Assembly (NCBI GenBank): GCA_012932865.1
Contig: SAXG01000106.1
Span: forward strand, 1 to 64,000
Length of the DNA: 64,000 bases
Source of the DNA: Amylostereum areolatum
Lineage: Eukaryota > Basidiomycota > Agaricomycetes > Russulales > Stereaceae
Direction of reading: 5' to 3'
Shown here: piece by piece, positions 10,001 through 20,692 of the stretch
Layout of the letters: the number at the start of each line of letters is the position of its first letter
How positions within the stretch are numbered: the first letter of the stretch is position 1
The notes under the pieces: generated by a model
Told to the model about the DNA's origin: nothing
Databases searched by the model: none
Seen by the model: the letters and a program-made list of their open reading frames with translations, nothing else
Position numbers and translations under genes: made by a program

Positions 10001-11099
10001 CACGGCCGACATTCTCTTCGATAAGGTATACCGACATTACGGCTTGGCGGACAAGATCATCTCAGATCGTGGACCCCAATTTGCTGGGCAGGTAATGCGT
10101 ACACTCAACGAGAAGCTCGGGATCAAGTCTGCCCTTAGCACAGCGTACCACCCACAGACAGATGGCCAGACCGAACGCGAAAACCAGAACCTTGAGCAGT
10201 TCCTGCGAGTATTCTGCAACTACCGTCAAGATGACTGGGTGAAGTGGTTGCCCTTCTTCGAGTTTTCTCACAACTCCCGCACCCATGCAGCTACCGGAAA
10301 GGCCCCCTTTGAAGTCCTCTATGGCTTCCTCCCCAAGATGTACCCATCCGTAAACCCGTCCTCAAAGGTCCCTGCAGTTGAAGAATGCCTCCGTCAACTT
10401 GAAGAAGTCCGACAGGAGATCAAGGCCAGCCTTGCCCTCGCATCCGACTTAATGAAGCACTACAATGGTGACACGATCAGCAAATCGACACTGTTCGCCG
10501 TCGGAGACAAGGTCTGGCTCGAAGGCAAAAACCTGAAGACGACGAGGCCGAAAGCTAAGCTTGCTGCCAAACGATTTGGACCCTTCGAGATCGTTGACAT
10601 CGTTAGCCCAGTGAACTACCGCCTGAAGCTGCCGAAGACGTGGAGAATCCACCCAGTCTTCCATGCTTCGCTGCTCACCGCGTACAAGGAGACAACGGCA
10701 CACGGTCCAAACTATGAACAACCGCCACCTGACCTTGTTGATGACGAAGAAGAATATGACGTTGAAGACATCATCGACTCGAAGCCGACCCGTAACAAGA
10801 AAGGCATACAATACCTCGTCAAGTGGGCAGGCTATCCCGACTCTGAGAATACCTGGCTCCCTCGCTCCTCGCTCTCAAAAGTCACCGACATGATCGACGC
10901 CTTCCACAAACGCCATCCAAATGCGCCCCGCCCTGTGCGTTCCCTCGGCATCTCCTTTGACGATTTCCTCGCATCTACCCTTGCAGATGACATTGCACTC
11001 CAGGCGAAAGCGCGTCTTAAAGGGGGGGTAATGTCACGGATCGCTCCATTTCTCTCTTCGTTTGCAGACCTCGTACACGCGACGCGTCACGGCACATGA
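7005..11099 (+). CDS. pol: A1 Pol polyprotein: protease, RT, RNase H, integrase, chromodomain
   Basis: Open for 1,364 codons, the only complete pol in the window. Aspartic protease motif DSGAEG at about residues 77-82. RT runs from about 400 to 620 with YMDD at 520-523. RNase H has EVDASDFATGG near 667 and a later DHKNLEHF. Integrase zinc finger HHCC (GHPGRFKTYEL...CATCQ) at about 890-932; catalytic core with D at about 961, D in ISDRGPQF at about 1020 and E in QTDGQTERENQ at about 1056, spaced as DD35E. A chromodomain (YDVEDIIDS...YLVKWAGYP) lies at about 1248-1305. It is expressed as a Gag-Pol fusion and makes and integrates the cDNA; chromodomains in this group steer integration to marked chromatin. 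The stop lies 68 bases inside the 3' LTR, so the last residues are U3-encoded. All catalytic residues I checked are present. Confidence 0.95.
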   Translation: MKRPPVASSGGGKGLISSASYNRFSVLSSMTSCEQSYPSCVHLSTVTKNRQTPSITLKVKMIGRATGRQIDAEALLDSGAEGIIINRSFAERKKLTTRKLENPFPVRNVDGTENIMGWVRDTTTQRIRIYSQDSKAYHEEEAEFFITDIGDHDMILGTDWLDEHNPTIDWQQDRVDMLRCPPSCTLSEPTVTNLATKPRTPPSTRSQQNVRADAAPKVPLAPDNPFPEPVYVSWAPIPTYVIPARRVKGVRIRTFHLSPLPARLFTEDDDERPRVFRDWEINGLRRAGILPEVDGPNPEAVPIRAGFTKAQELAEHSRENARPQTFEDLVPPPYRDFAPVFDKKTSERLPDRRPWDHAIDMKDGFEPKPCKIYPLSPSEQIELDTFLDDHLKKGYIRPSKSPQASPFFFVKKKDGKLRPVQDYRELNKGTIKNEYPLPLISEIVDRLKGAKIFSKMDVRWGYNKVRIKEGDEWKAAFKTNRGLFEPTVMFFGLMNSPATFQAMMNELFKDLIDSGKVIIYMDDILVFTRTMEEHRAIVRQVLQRLQDNDLFLKPEKCVFEQNSVEYLGLIISHDKIAMDPVKVAGIQDWPTPRTVKDVQSFLGFGNFYRRFIKDFSKIARPLFDLTKKDCTWNWSTECQTAFNALKAAFTSSPVLVMPDPRKPYLVEVDASDFATGGILSQKGDDGHWHPVAYLSKALSEPERNYDIYDKELLAIIRALEAWRHYLEGAPDTVEIWTDHKNLEHFKTAQKLSRRQARWALFLTRFDFALVHKPGVSHHPDPMSRRPDHKQGVENDNKERILLDPKYFQIRATRPGAVTSLGDVELRRRIRDCKTKDIEVVQALDAILRNGPRTLVKNLQEWNYEEGLVLFRGKVYVPADDGLRRDIVKMYHESPLAGHPGRFKTYELVSREYWWPGMSVFVRDFVAGCATCQSTKTQSSRPHVDMIPNEVPDRPFGVISIDFIVELPDCEGYNAVNVVVDRLTKMVVTTPCTTKITSDGTADILFDKVYRHYGLADKIISDRGPQFAGQVMRTLNEKLGIKSALSTAYHPQTDGQTERENQNLEQFLRVFCNYRQDDWVKWLPFFEFSHNSRTHAATGKAPFEVLYGFLPKMYPSVNPSSKVPAVEECLRQLEEVRQEIKASLALASDLMKHYNGDTISKSTLFAVGDKVWLEGKNLKTTRPKAKLAAKRFGPFEIVDIVSPVNYRLKLPKTWRIHPVFHASLLTAYKETTAHGPNYEQPPPDLVDDEEEYDVEDIIDSKPTRNKKGIQYLVKWAGYPDSENTWLPRSSLSKVTDMIDAFHKRHPNAPRPVRSLGISFDDFLASTLADDIALQAKARLKGGVMSRIAPFLSSFADLVHATRHGT
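11019..11031 (+). other. A1 polypurine tract
   Basis: aaagggggggtaa immediately before the 3' LTR, the plus-strand priming site. The matching complement (ttacccccccttt) follows the 3' LTR of the minus-strand A2. Confidence 0.8.
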
Positions 11100-11451
11100 C
11101 TTTCCCTTGCATCACATGCTTCAACGACGTCATTGCCCGGACTTCCGAGCGGGGTTCCGCATCCTTATCTATGACATCATTGCTCCGGACCTTTGTCCTC
11201 CGCCCCATGACTCCTTTCTTATTGTTCCCCCCGCTCGCACCACTATTGCATCGCATCGCACCATCGTACCCACTTGTATATAAGGACAGTGTTTCTCTTC
11301 CCTTTTCCCTAGACTGTCCATCTCGTCATACGGTACTGTAGCGCACGTTGCACTACCCTAGACCCCGGCACTCTCGAATCTATTCTCTTCTCGCTCCTCC
11401 CATCGTCGCGACTTAGGCGGTTCATCGGTCTCATAAACTGCGTTTCTGACA
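11032..11451 (+). repeat. A1 3' LTR
   Basis: 420 bp, identical by eye to the 5' LTR at 4354-4773. It is followed by the target duplication ccgtg at 11452-11456. It contains the last 68 bases of pol. Confidence 0.95.
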
Positions 11452-11690
11452 CCGTGATTCTTATGCCACCTCCACTCGAAGATGCAGAAGTTGAGGCTGT
11501 GCACGGTCCAGGGATCTTTCTTGCAGAGGTTCTACATGGGGATGAGGCAGTTGACAGTGATGGCATCGGACCAAGGGTAGGGGAGTGGTGCGTCATTGTG
11601 AGGGGTGATTGGCTTTCCGTTGAACAGGAGGAAGACTGGTGCATTTGGGAGATCCGTGGTGGGAGGTTTTAATGTTGTAGAGACGGCAGA
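11452..11690 (-). pseudogene. A0 gag ORF1, proximal half
   Basis: Minus-strand continuation of the A0 N-terminal Gag domain interrupted by A1. The aligned first codon is ACG (in caccACGGAT near 11662), as in A1 and A2, not ATG. Confidence 0.75.
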
Positions 11691-11740
11691 GGTAGATGGG
11701 GAGAGAGGTGCGAGGTAGGCGTAGGGGTAGACTGTCCAGG

Positions 11741-12149
11741 TGTCAGAAACACAGTTTATGAGACCGAAGAAACCACCTAAGTAGCAACGACAGGGGAAGC
11801 AAGGGGAAACAAATGGATTCGAGAGTGCCGAGTCTAGGGTAGTGCAACGTGTGCTACAGTACTTATGACAAGATGGACAGTCTAGGAAAAAGGGAGGAAA
11901 AACACTGTCCTTATATACAAGTGGGAACGGTGGTGCAATGTGATGCGATAGTGGTGCGAGCAGGGGGGAAAATAAGAAAGGAGTCATGGGGTGGAGGACG
12001 GAAGTCCAGAGCAATGATGTTATAGATAAGGATGCGGAGCCCCACTCAGAAGTCCAGGCAATGACGTCGTTGGAGCATGTGATGTGAAGGAAAACCATGT
12101 GCCGTGACACGTCACATATATGAGGTCTGCAAACAAATGATCCGTGATA
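11741..12149 (-). repeat. A0 5' LTR (diverged)
   Basis: About 409 bp, clearly homologous to the family A LTR but with many substitutions. The terminal CA-side reads tccgtgata instead of tccgtgaca. The self-priming match (actgtccagg next to the LTR) is still visible. Confidence 0.85.
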
Positions 12150-13036
12150 GAAACACATAATCTCTGACTGTGGCCCACAGTATGCAAGCAAGGCTATGCA
12201 AGAGACTTGTGCCAAACTCGGAATCAAGGCTTCGATGAGCACAGTGTACCACCCTCAAATGGATGGTGAAGGCGAATGGGCGAACCAAGAGTTCGAGCAA
12301 TACCTCTAGGCATTCTGCAACTATCAGTAGGATGACTGGCTGAAGTATCTCCCCTTCATCGAATTTTCACACAACATTCATGTCTATTTAGCTACAGGTC
12401 GCACCCCATTTGAGCTGCTTTACAGTTTCCTACCGACAATGATCCCCTCCATCAACCCCATCTCCAAAAACCTCGCCATCAAAGAACACTTCCAGCACCT
12501 CAAAGAAATATGCAAGGAATTGCAGGCCAGTCTTAAAACAGCACACAACCTGATGAAACACTACATACAATGGCGACTCAACACAGGAAGGGGTGCACTT
12601 TGAAGTCGGTGACAAGGTCTGGCTGGATGGTAAGAATCTCAAGACCACACATCCAAAAGCTAAGCTTGCAGCAAAACGACATAGCCTGTTCACCATTACT
12701 GATGTCCTTAGACCAGTGACTTACCGCCTTCAACTCCCTCCTAAATGGTGTATTCACTCTGTCTTCCACGCCTTGCTTCTCTCAGCATACAAGGAGACAG
12801 ATGCCCATGGCCCCAACTTCCCTCAACCATCTCCAGAGCTGGTTGATGAAGATGAGGAGTACGAGATTGAAGCCATCCTCGACTTATGACCCACACGCAA
12901 CAAACACAGCATTGAATACCTCGTCAAATAGCTTGGATACCCTGACTCCGAGAACAAATAGAGACTGGCCTCTGCATTAACGCATGCCAAGGATGCTATT
13001 GCTGAGTTCCACCGCCTTCATCCCAATGCCCCATAA
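12150..13036 (+). pseudogene. C0 integrase C-part and chromodomain remnant
   Basis: Begins inside the catalytic core ([14 protein letters not shown], then [13 protein letters not shown]). It continues through a GPY/F-like module (VGDKVWLDGKNLK at about 12605, FTITDVLRPVTYRL) to a chromodomain remnant (EYEIEAILDL, then stop). Stops at 12308 (tag), near 12330, in the chromodomain and elsewhere show it is dead. It is closest to the C1 copy at 34555-35422. Confidence 0.8.
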
Positions 13037-13136
13037 TCACTAAAATCATTGGGTCTGATCTAGGCCAAATTTCTTATATCCACAATGGACGATGAACTTG
13101 CGCTCCCGGCAAAAGTACACCTTAAAGAGGGGATGA

Positions 13137-13508
13137 TGTCACAGACCGCCTTGATCCTTTCCCTTTTCACTGCATCATGTTCAGTCACATGATTCCATTT
13201 CCTATCACATGACATTGTCAACCTGACTCCTCTTATCTTTCTATCTATGATATCATTGCTCTGGACTCCGGACTCCCCCTTCCTTTTCCTTATTGTTCTC
13301 TCCCACTTGCACCATTCTCGCATCATCGATCCTGTACATATATAAGGATCTCCTCTGCGTCCCTTTTCCTTAGATCGTCCTCTTCATTCCCCACGTACTG
13401 CTTTGGCCCTATGCCTGGACTTGGACCCTCTCTTGCCAATTCATCCTCCTTCTTCTCTCTCTCTGGGTGACTTAGGTAATCTGCCAGTCGCTGGACCGAT
13501 TCCTAACA
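13137..13508 (+). repeat. C0 3' LTR
   Basis: 372 bp, TGTCACAGACC to CCTAACA, the same length as the C1 5' LTR. It is preceded by a purine-rich aaagaggggatga tract. Confidence 0.85.
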
Positions 13509-13657
13509 CACAGCCCTGACAAGACAGCAGGATTATCCCATTCTCATCTGGAAAGAGTTCCACAAGGAGTACACAGATGAACTCCTCCGTCTTGATGGGC
13601 AAGGGGCTTATTCTAGTGCGATGTGCCAGGACCCTTCACCCCCAGTGGCCAGGTGTC
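13509..13657 (+). pseudogene. KDZ transposase remnant 1, 5' segment (CxC2-like region)
   Basis: Reads through as a peptide with WKEFHKEYTDELLRLDG and a CQDPSPPVARC stretch. The frame continues perfectly at 21154 once B1 and one target-site copy (gtgtc) are removed. The composition matches the cysteine-cluster (CxC2-like) region that sits N-terminal to KDZ (Kyakuja-Dileera-Zisupton) transposases in Agaricomycetes. The family call is from memory of these proteins. Confidence 0.65.
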
Positions 13658-14113
13658 TGTCATAAATGGTCTATAATTCTCTTTTACTTTACATCAGTTG
13701 CACACTTTAGGACTTATCGGCTTATCACAGGTCCAGCTCCACTTCAGCCCAGACCTGGTTCATCTATATCCCGCCTGGGCCCACATGACTTCTCTTGGGC
13801 CGGGTCTGACTCCTTTCTCTTGACTCATGCTATACGATACTGACTCATGCTGTGCTCTTTTACATACGACTGCTTACTTATACTAGGTCTGCTTACTGAT
13901 TGCTGTGTATCAGTTGCTTACCTAAGTCTCTCTCCTCTCGTGTATATAAGGCTTGTTCTCGCTGTATATATTCCTTATCTTGAGCTAGTCAATTCTACCG
14001 ACTTTGCTTGCTTTCCCTCGTCTGTCGCCGTGTCTGATTGGCTCCCCTCTGTCGTCCTCTTCTTTTGTCAGCTTTGTCGTAACTTGGTGCTGTCGCACTA
14101 GTCATTGCTGACA
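13658..14113 (+). repeat. B1 5' LTR
   Basis: 456 bp, TGTCATAAATGG to ATTGCTGACA, with tgtatataagg near 13944. The transcript-start decamer reads ATCTTGAGCT here but ATCTCGAGCT in the 3' LTR and in B2, a C-to-T change at a CpG. Confidence 0.9.
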
Positions 14114-14585
14114 TAAGCTTGAGATCTGTTTACTCTTGCACCACCCTACGACTGTCCCTACGTACTGTAGCGTAGTAGTAGTAGTACCCGTCTGGTACTG
14201 ACCTTGCTCTCCCCCCGTGCCGCCCTAGACTGTTGCCCCCAGAGTATGCGACTCGTTACCCTGACATTGTGGTCGTGCGCACATATACCAGTGCCGGCTT
14301 GACGTTTCCCCCGAAACGTTACACCTACTCGAGACTCTCCAACACCAGGAGTTTAAAGCTCAGAGGTGACAGTAGAAGGTGCACCTTTGGTGTAGGAAAC
14401 GAGTAAAAGTGGCGAAAGGAAAGTGGTTTAGGAAGTCTTTGGGCTCGTGTCCCCTAGACGAAGAGACAGCCAACAGATCGAGAAGACTGAGGCAGACCAT
14501 CTTGCGATCTCATAACAGAACCACCTTCCCTCAACAAAATCTTCCCTTGCCGCACAGAGTAACCATTTCGGCTGGGGGCTCGTGC

Positions 14586-16528
14586 ATGGAAGATTGGTGC
14601 TTGCAAGTATAAGAATTCATCCCCATCAGCGACGACACTATCATCTCCCTCATCAACGAGTCTAAAGACCCTTGGGCCTGGCACAATTGGAAGGTCACCC
14701 TCGGCGTAGAAGAACTTGAAGACTCTGTCATAGACGTCCACTTCTATCGCCTCAAAATAAGCGAACAAGGAACTGGGAACCGCTACATCCACTTCTGCCC
14801 ATATGTCACCTACCGCTACAAACTCGAGCAACCCCCAAAGTCCTTCTATGCGCCCAACAAGAAAATACCAGTTGACATTTGACACATCCCCCGCCTCCTT
14901 ACACCAGGCAACACCCCCAGCCCCACACCAGAGCCAGAGGTCATCGACCTCACCCACTTATAAACAATTCCCTCGTTCGGACTCAACGGTTCCAACTCCA
15001 GTTCAGAAACAGGCTCTGACACCAACCCCGATAACTGCTGCATCTTCCCCCTCCTACTAGGCATCACTCAAGAAGACAACGGCGTCTTCACTGCTCAACT
15101 CGGAGACAGCATCCGAGAAGTCGCCTTTGTAACCACTGAGCTCAGTGGCATCATCTGGTACTTCACCAACGGAGACCAACCCGACCTCACCGAAGCCGAC
15201 TTCAACCTCATCGCCGTCTCCGCCCTACCATCTGTCACCGACGAAGACTTCTCCGACCTCGACAAACCAATCATAGCTGCCCAGTGGGTCTGCACCGACC
15301 CCCAACCCCCTCTCCCCACCGAACTTGCCAACTGCACCGAAATTGGTAAAACATGGAACATCGTCATCGGCCAAACTGGCTCTCCCATCCAACACATGAA
15401 TAACGGCACCGACAATGCATGGCTCATGGAAGTAAATGGCCAATGGGTCGCCATCCCTGCCGTGCTTGTTGCCACCCTCAACCTGCCACCCCCCACCGTC
15501 AATGTCATGCCCCCCCCATCACCGTCAACCCCCCTACAGTCACTGTTAGTGCCCCAGGGACTGCCGCTGCCAGACCCCCTCGAAAGAAGGTCCACACAAA
15601 AACTCCTAAAGGCTTCTCTGGAAAACGAGAGGACTTCAATGACTAGATGCGGTCATGCGAGGAATACATGTGAGCCGCTGAGGATGACCTTGTGACGGAC
15701 AAGGACAAAGTCTTCTTCATCCTCACCTACATGACGGGGGAGGCAGCACGCACCTGGAAGGCTGAGTATGAGGATGCACACCTGGCCAATAGAGCCATGG
15801 TCGCCTGGGTGGACTTCCACAAAGCACTCAAAAGGGCCTTCACTGATGTCAATGAGCAGCACCGTGCCGCAGTCGAACTGGATGGGTTCAAACAGACAAA
15901 GGGTACCACTGCCCATGAATACTTCGCCAAGTTCGAGCAACTAGCAAGGAAGGCAGGATACTCTATGGCGCAGGACCTTATCCACCTCATGCAGCTACTC
16001 AAGCACAATGTCTACTACTAGACCATCGACTCCATCTATGACAGCAGTCATGTCCCTCAAAAATATGAGGACCTCAAAGAACGCATCATCCTAATTGACG
16101 GTCTGCGACAGGAGTGGGAGGACCTGAAAACCCAGCGCAGTGGACCCACACAGAACCAAAAACCCAAAGGACAGGGATCGTCCAATGGGCAACAAGGGGG
16201 GCAGGTTCCATGGTGCCGCGATAGAACCGGCACGGTGCACGGCGGCAAAGGTCAGCCGATGGACATCAACCGTGTTGACATCAAGGGTCGATGCTTTCGC
16301 TGCAGACAAAATGGCCACCAAGTGCGGGACTGCAGAGTGGATGTGAAGAACATCCGAGACATGTGTGGGAGGGACCGGTACACGGAACCACCAAAGCAGG
16401 AGGCTCGAGCACAGATGTTCGAAATGCCCACCGCTTGGGCTAGGAGCCTATTGGCCGAAGATCAGAAAAGTGTGATGGATGTGCTTCAAGCTCAACCGAA
16501 GGGGGAGGAGAAGAAGGAGGATTTTTGA
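14586..16528 (+). pseudogene. B1 gag (ORF1 14586-14963, ORF2 14964-16528)
   Basis: Unlike families A and C, this gag starts at an ATG (MEDW). ORF1 has motifs such as DPWAWHNWK and DVHFYRL. It carries an acquired TGA near 14880 and ends at TAA 14961-14963; ORF2 continues in the same frame (TIPSFGLNGS). ORF2 contains a conserved capsid-like block (FSGKREDF-like, MTGEAARTWKAEY, FEQLARKAGY) and a zinc knuckle CFRCRQNGHQVRDC near 16290-16335. It ends in DF-stop at 16526-16528. Further stops at about 15644, 15669 and 16019 make it inactive. Gag would form the particle. Confidence 0.82.
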
Positions 16529-19500
16529 GGGGGCTGACAATATACACGGCATCTGAAGCCCAAGTTTCTATTTCTCGCTTGTCTAGTTTTGTTGCGCCTC
16601 GGTGGCCTGGTTCTCGTTTACATATGCGCATTGTTGATTCGGACTGTACTACTATGGGGGATATCCCCATTATGACTTCTCTTATGGACTCTATCAGTAC
16701 AGGCACGTGTCCCGTTGTTATTTTAGATACTCAGGCTTCAATTTGTGAGCCTTCAGCTTTGGATACGGCATTGGTTTTGGCTTCAGTTTTTGATACGGCT
16801 TTGGATACGGACTCGGTTTTGGTCATGGACTCTGTGGAGACAGGGACAACACCGTGCAATGGAAGGGGCACGGCGCCCAAATCATGTTATATGGCACCGG
16901 GAACGGCTCAATGGATGCTTCGTCGCTTAAGGGAAGACAAACCCGAAAGTGCAATTGCAATCCTTCGCATCTGGACACACTCTCGACGCCGGGACGAGGC
17001 TACTTATGAAGCCATCGAGGAGATAACTGGCATGGAAGATAAATCAGCATGCCAAGCTCTACTAGAGCTCGCCACTCCCATGCAGTTTATACGCTCCTCG
17101 AGCGCTAAGGAACAAACGGTCATTCCCACCCAACTTGTGGTAGATTCCAAGTGCATTGTCAAAGCTCTCGCACTCCTGGACAGTGGTTGCACTGGCTTGT
17201 GTATCAACACAAAGTTCGTGCAGGAAAATCTCATCCCCACGCGACGGACTGCTCGCCCGATCCCAGTACGAAATGCAGACGGCACGCTCAATGCAGGAGG
17301 TCCCATCATAGAATATGACACGCTTTGTCTAATCATTCAAGACCATGAAGAAAACATCGACCTTGCGGTCTCCAATCTAGGAGATACAGACCTCTTCATC
17401 GGACATGAGTGGCTGAAAAAGCACAATCCTCGCATCGACTGGAAATCAGGATCGATTGAATTCGACTGATGCCCTACAAGCTGCTCTCATCCCCCTCCCC
17501 TTCTCAATATTGATGATGACGAAGAAGAGGAGGAAGAGCCAGTCTACATGGAAAAGGACAAGCAGCTGTTTGCTTTCGACTGGGACGGTTACAAGACAAC
17601 CTACCACATCCGGACCCATGCATCAGACATTGCAATCGAGGAGCATGCTAAGAAAAAGGAATAGACCTTCTTGGAGCGAGTCCCAAAGGTGTACCATGAA
17701 TTCAAAGACATCTTTGACAAAGACGACTTCGACAAGCTTCCTGAGTGACGCCCATGGGACCACACCATTGAACTCACTCCTAACTTCAAACTGGTTGATT
17801 GCAAAGTTTACCCCCTCACATTGGACGAGCAGAAGCAACTGGACACATTTTTGGAAGAGAACCTGAGATCTGGCCGGATCCAGCCATCCAAATTACCCAT
17901 GGCCTCCCCATTCTTCTTCATCAAGAAAAAAGACGGCTTGTTACGCCCTGTGCAAGACTATCGAAAGCTCAATGAAATGACAATAAAGAACTGTTACCCG
18001 CTCCTGCTCATCCAAGAGTTGGTTGACAAGCTTAAGGGAGCACGGCACTTTACCAAGCTCAATGTCCGATGGGGGTACAACAATGTTCGGATTAAAGAAG
18101 GGGACGAATGGAAAGCGGTGTTCTGCACAAACAAAGGTCTCTACAAGCCTACAGTCATGTTCTTCGGACTCACCAACTCCCTGTCAATGTTCCAAGCCAT
18201 GATGAACGATCTGTTCAAAGACTTGATCCACCAAGGAGTCGTGGTCGTCTATTTGGACGACATCCTCATCTTCACGTATACGCTAGAAGAACATCGTCGG
18301 ATAGTCAAGGAGGTCCTCCGGATCCTGCGAGAAAACAAACTCTATCTGAAGCCAGAAAAGTGCGAGTTTGAGAAGGCAGAAATCGAATACCTGGGCATGA
18401 TTGTCGGCGGAGGAAGGGTTCGCATAGATCCAGCAAAGGTTGCAGCAATCACCAATTGGCCAGCCCCCAAAACGAAGAAACAACTTCAATCGTTTTTGGG
18501 CTTTTGCAACTTCTACCGTCGCTTTATCAAGGACTTCAGTGGCATCGCTCACCCAATGACTAAGCTCACAGTGAAGACGGAATAGGTCTGGGACACCCCG
18601 CAGCAGGAGGTGTTCGAGGAACTCAAGCGACGTATAACATCGCAGCCGATTCTAGCAATCCCTACAGATAAGGGGCAGTTCCATGTCGAAGCGGACTCCT
18701 CTGACTATGCCACAGGCATGGTACTTTCGCAACAACAGGACAATGGCAAATGGCACCTGGTCGCCTTCCTCTCAAAGTCCCTCAGTGAAGCTGAGAGGAA
18801 CTATGAGATTTATGACAAGGAATTACTGGCTATCATGACGGTGCTAGAGGAATGGAGACAATACCTCATGGGGGCACGACAGGAGTTTGAAATCTGGTCG
18901 GATCATCGCAATCTCACGTACTTCCGCAAGGCGCAGAAGCTAAATCGGAGACAAGCACGGTGGTTAACGGAGCTACAAGAGTATCATTGTACGCTACTCT
19001 ACAAGCCTGGCAAAACAATGGGTAAACCCGATGCTATTTCCCAACTAGCAGGCCTTGAGAAGGGGGAGAAAGACAATGAAAACATTGTCCTCCTAAAACC
19101 AGAACTCTTTCGCGCCCTCAACCATGCAGGAATTGTAACCAATGGACCTGACAATGTCCTCATTGAGTGGATTCAGGATGCTACCTTACTCCGAGACCAC
19201 GCAGTAGAACACGCCTTAGCACTCAAAGTGAAGGGATAGCTGGAACACGCAGACAGAATGGTCACCTGAAAACACAGACTCTACGTCCCAAGAGATAAAG
19301 GACTCCGTGCAGACATCATCTAAGCTCATCAAAATGGCCCGCTTTTTGGTCATCCAGAACGATACAAGACCCACAAGCTCATTACACACAACTACTAGTG
19401 GCCTGCCATTAGAGACGATGTCCAGAAATATGTCGAAGGATGTGAGACCTGCCAACGTACCAAGATTAGACACGATCGTATTGCCGCTCCACTCCACCCA

Positions 19501-20619
19501 CATGACCCACCACAAGCACCTTGGGAGCATGTATCCATCGACTTTGTCATGCCACTCCCAGTCTTAGATGGGAAGGACGCCATCTGCAATGTAAACTGCA
19601 TGGGCACCAAGCAGGTGGTGTTCTGGGCCACGTCCAAAGACCTAATGGAGGACAAACTTGCCTTCAGGTACCTATGCAAAGTGGTCCCTCATCATGGAAT
19701 CCCAAGAAAGATCATCAGCAACCGCGGCAGTGTGTTTGTCTCCAAGTTCACCACGGCATTGTTCCAACTATTAGGCATTGAAGGGAATCCGTCCACAGCG
19801 TACCACCCTCAGACGGACGGACAGACCAAATGCTCCAACATGACCATGGAAAACTACCTTCAAATTTTAGTCAATCAACGACAGGACAATTGGACACGTT
19901 ACCTCTCACTTGCCATGACCGCGCTCAACAACATGGTCCATAGTTCGATTGGGATGTCTCCCAACTTTGCCAACTATGGTTGAGAACTCTACCTGGGGAC
20001 AAACCCTCAACGCGAGACAGACAACCCATCGGCAAACGAGTTTGCACAACGCCTGCAAAACATCTATGAGGAAGCCCGCTCTGCGCTAAAAGCAGCACAC
20101 GACAATCAAAAGCACTTTTATGATCGCAAGAAGGATGAACCAATAGATTACAAAATTGGCAACTTCGTCTGGCTGGAAGCCAAGACAAGAGATGGCCAAC
20201 CCATAATCAAAACAGCACGTCCTATGCAAAAGCTAGATGACAAGCGCTTCGGTCCTTTCGAAATCCTGGAAAAAGTCGGAGCATCAGCTTACAAGCTTCA
20301 CCTCCCTGCATCCTGGTCACGAAAACATCCGGTCTTCAACGAGTCCCTCCTATCTCCACATAACGGTCCTGCCTTTGACAATCAGAAAGCACCTGCACCT
20401 CCACCCCAGAGTTAGTCTAAGGAGAGGAAGTCTATGAGGTCGAAAAGATTATAGACTCTAAGAAGGTGGGTCACGGCTTCAAGTACCTCGTCAAATGGAA
20501 GGGCTACCCAGACAATGACAATACTTGGGAGCCTCTCGCCAATCTCTAGAATGCCAAGAAACACATCAACGACTTCTACCATGAACATCCGGGTGCCCCA
20601 AAAACCTGTGTGCCTTAAT
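16525..20619 (+). pseudogene. B1 pol remnant: protease to chromodomain
   Basis: Entered in the -1 frame at the gag stop. Protease motif LLDSGCTGLCIN near 17173-17210. RT block 17860-18585 with YLDDILIF near 18251. RNase H 18610-19100 (VEADSSDYATG, DHRNLTYF). Integrase HHCC near 19340-19460 and core near 19530-19850 (HPQTDGQT). Chromodomain 20430-20600 (EVEKIIDSKK...YLVKWKGYP). Stops at 17467 (CGA to TGA), 17662, 17746, 18583, 19237, 19981 and in the chromodomain mark it as dead. The protease signature (DSGCTG) differs from the DSGAEG of A and C. Confidence 0.85.
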
Positions 20620-20692
20620 CATTGGGAACTCCTATCGGAAGAAGAAGCTGGGTCTGATTACGACGAGGACGTCAAATCTAAGGAAGGGGTGA

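Larger units (their letters stand above)
4354..11451 (+). mobile_element. A1, young full-length family A Ty3/Gypsy retrotransposon
   Basis: 7,098-bp element with two 420-bp LTRs that read as identical by eye and a perfect 5-bp target duplication (ccgtg). Order: LTR, self-complementary primer site, gag ORF1, gag ORF2, pol in the -1 frame, polypurine tract, LTR. Pol is open for 1,364 codons. The gag ORF1 carries one extra C in a C-tract. Identical LTRs and the intact pol indicate a recent insertion into the older A0. The C-terminal chromodomain places it with chromoviruses, and the primer arrangement with the Tf1/sushi type. Confidence 0.95.
1..12149 (-). mobile_element. A0, old family A Ty3/Gypsy element, heavily interrupted
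   Basis: Remnant of a chromodomain Ty3/Gypsy element read on the minus strand. From right to left it holds its 5' LTR (11741-12149), the gag N-terminal ORF (split by A1), the rest of gag (2401-4017) and pol (2404 to position 1, continuing outside). Solo LTRs E1 and F1 and the full element A1 sit inside it. It carries many substitutions relative to A1-A3, several of the CGA-to-TGA type that create stops, so it is dead. Its right end abuts family C integrase sequence at 12150, so it integrated into C0. The five bases after its end (gaaac) match the expected C0 sequence; the other target-site copy lies outside the window. Confidence 0.9.
12150..13508 (+). mobile_element. C0, 3' part of a family C Ty3/Gypsy element
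   Basis: Integrase core, chromodomain and a 3' LTR of family C, interrupted by A0 at its left edge. The 5' part must lie left of the window, beyond A0. Confidence 0.85.
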
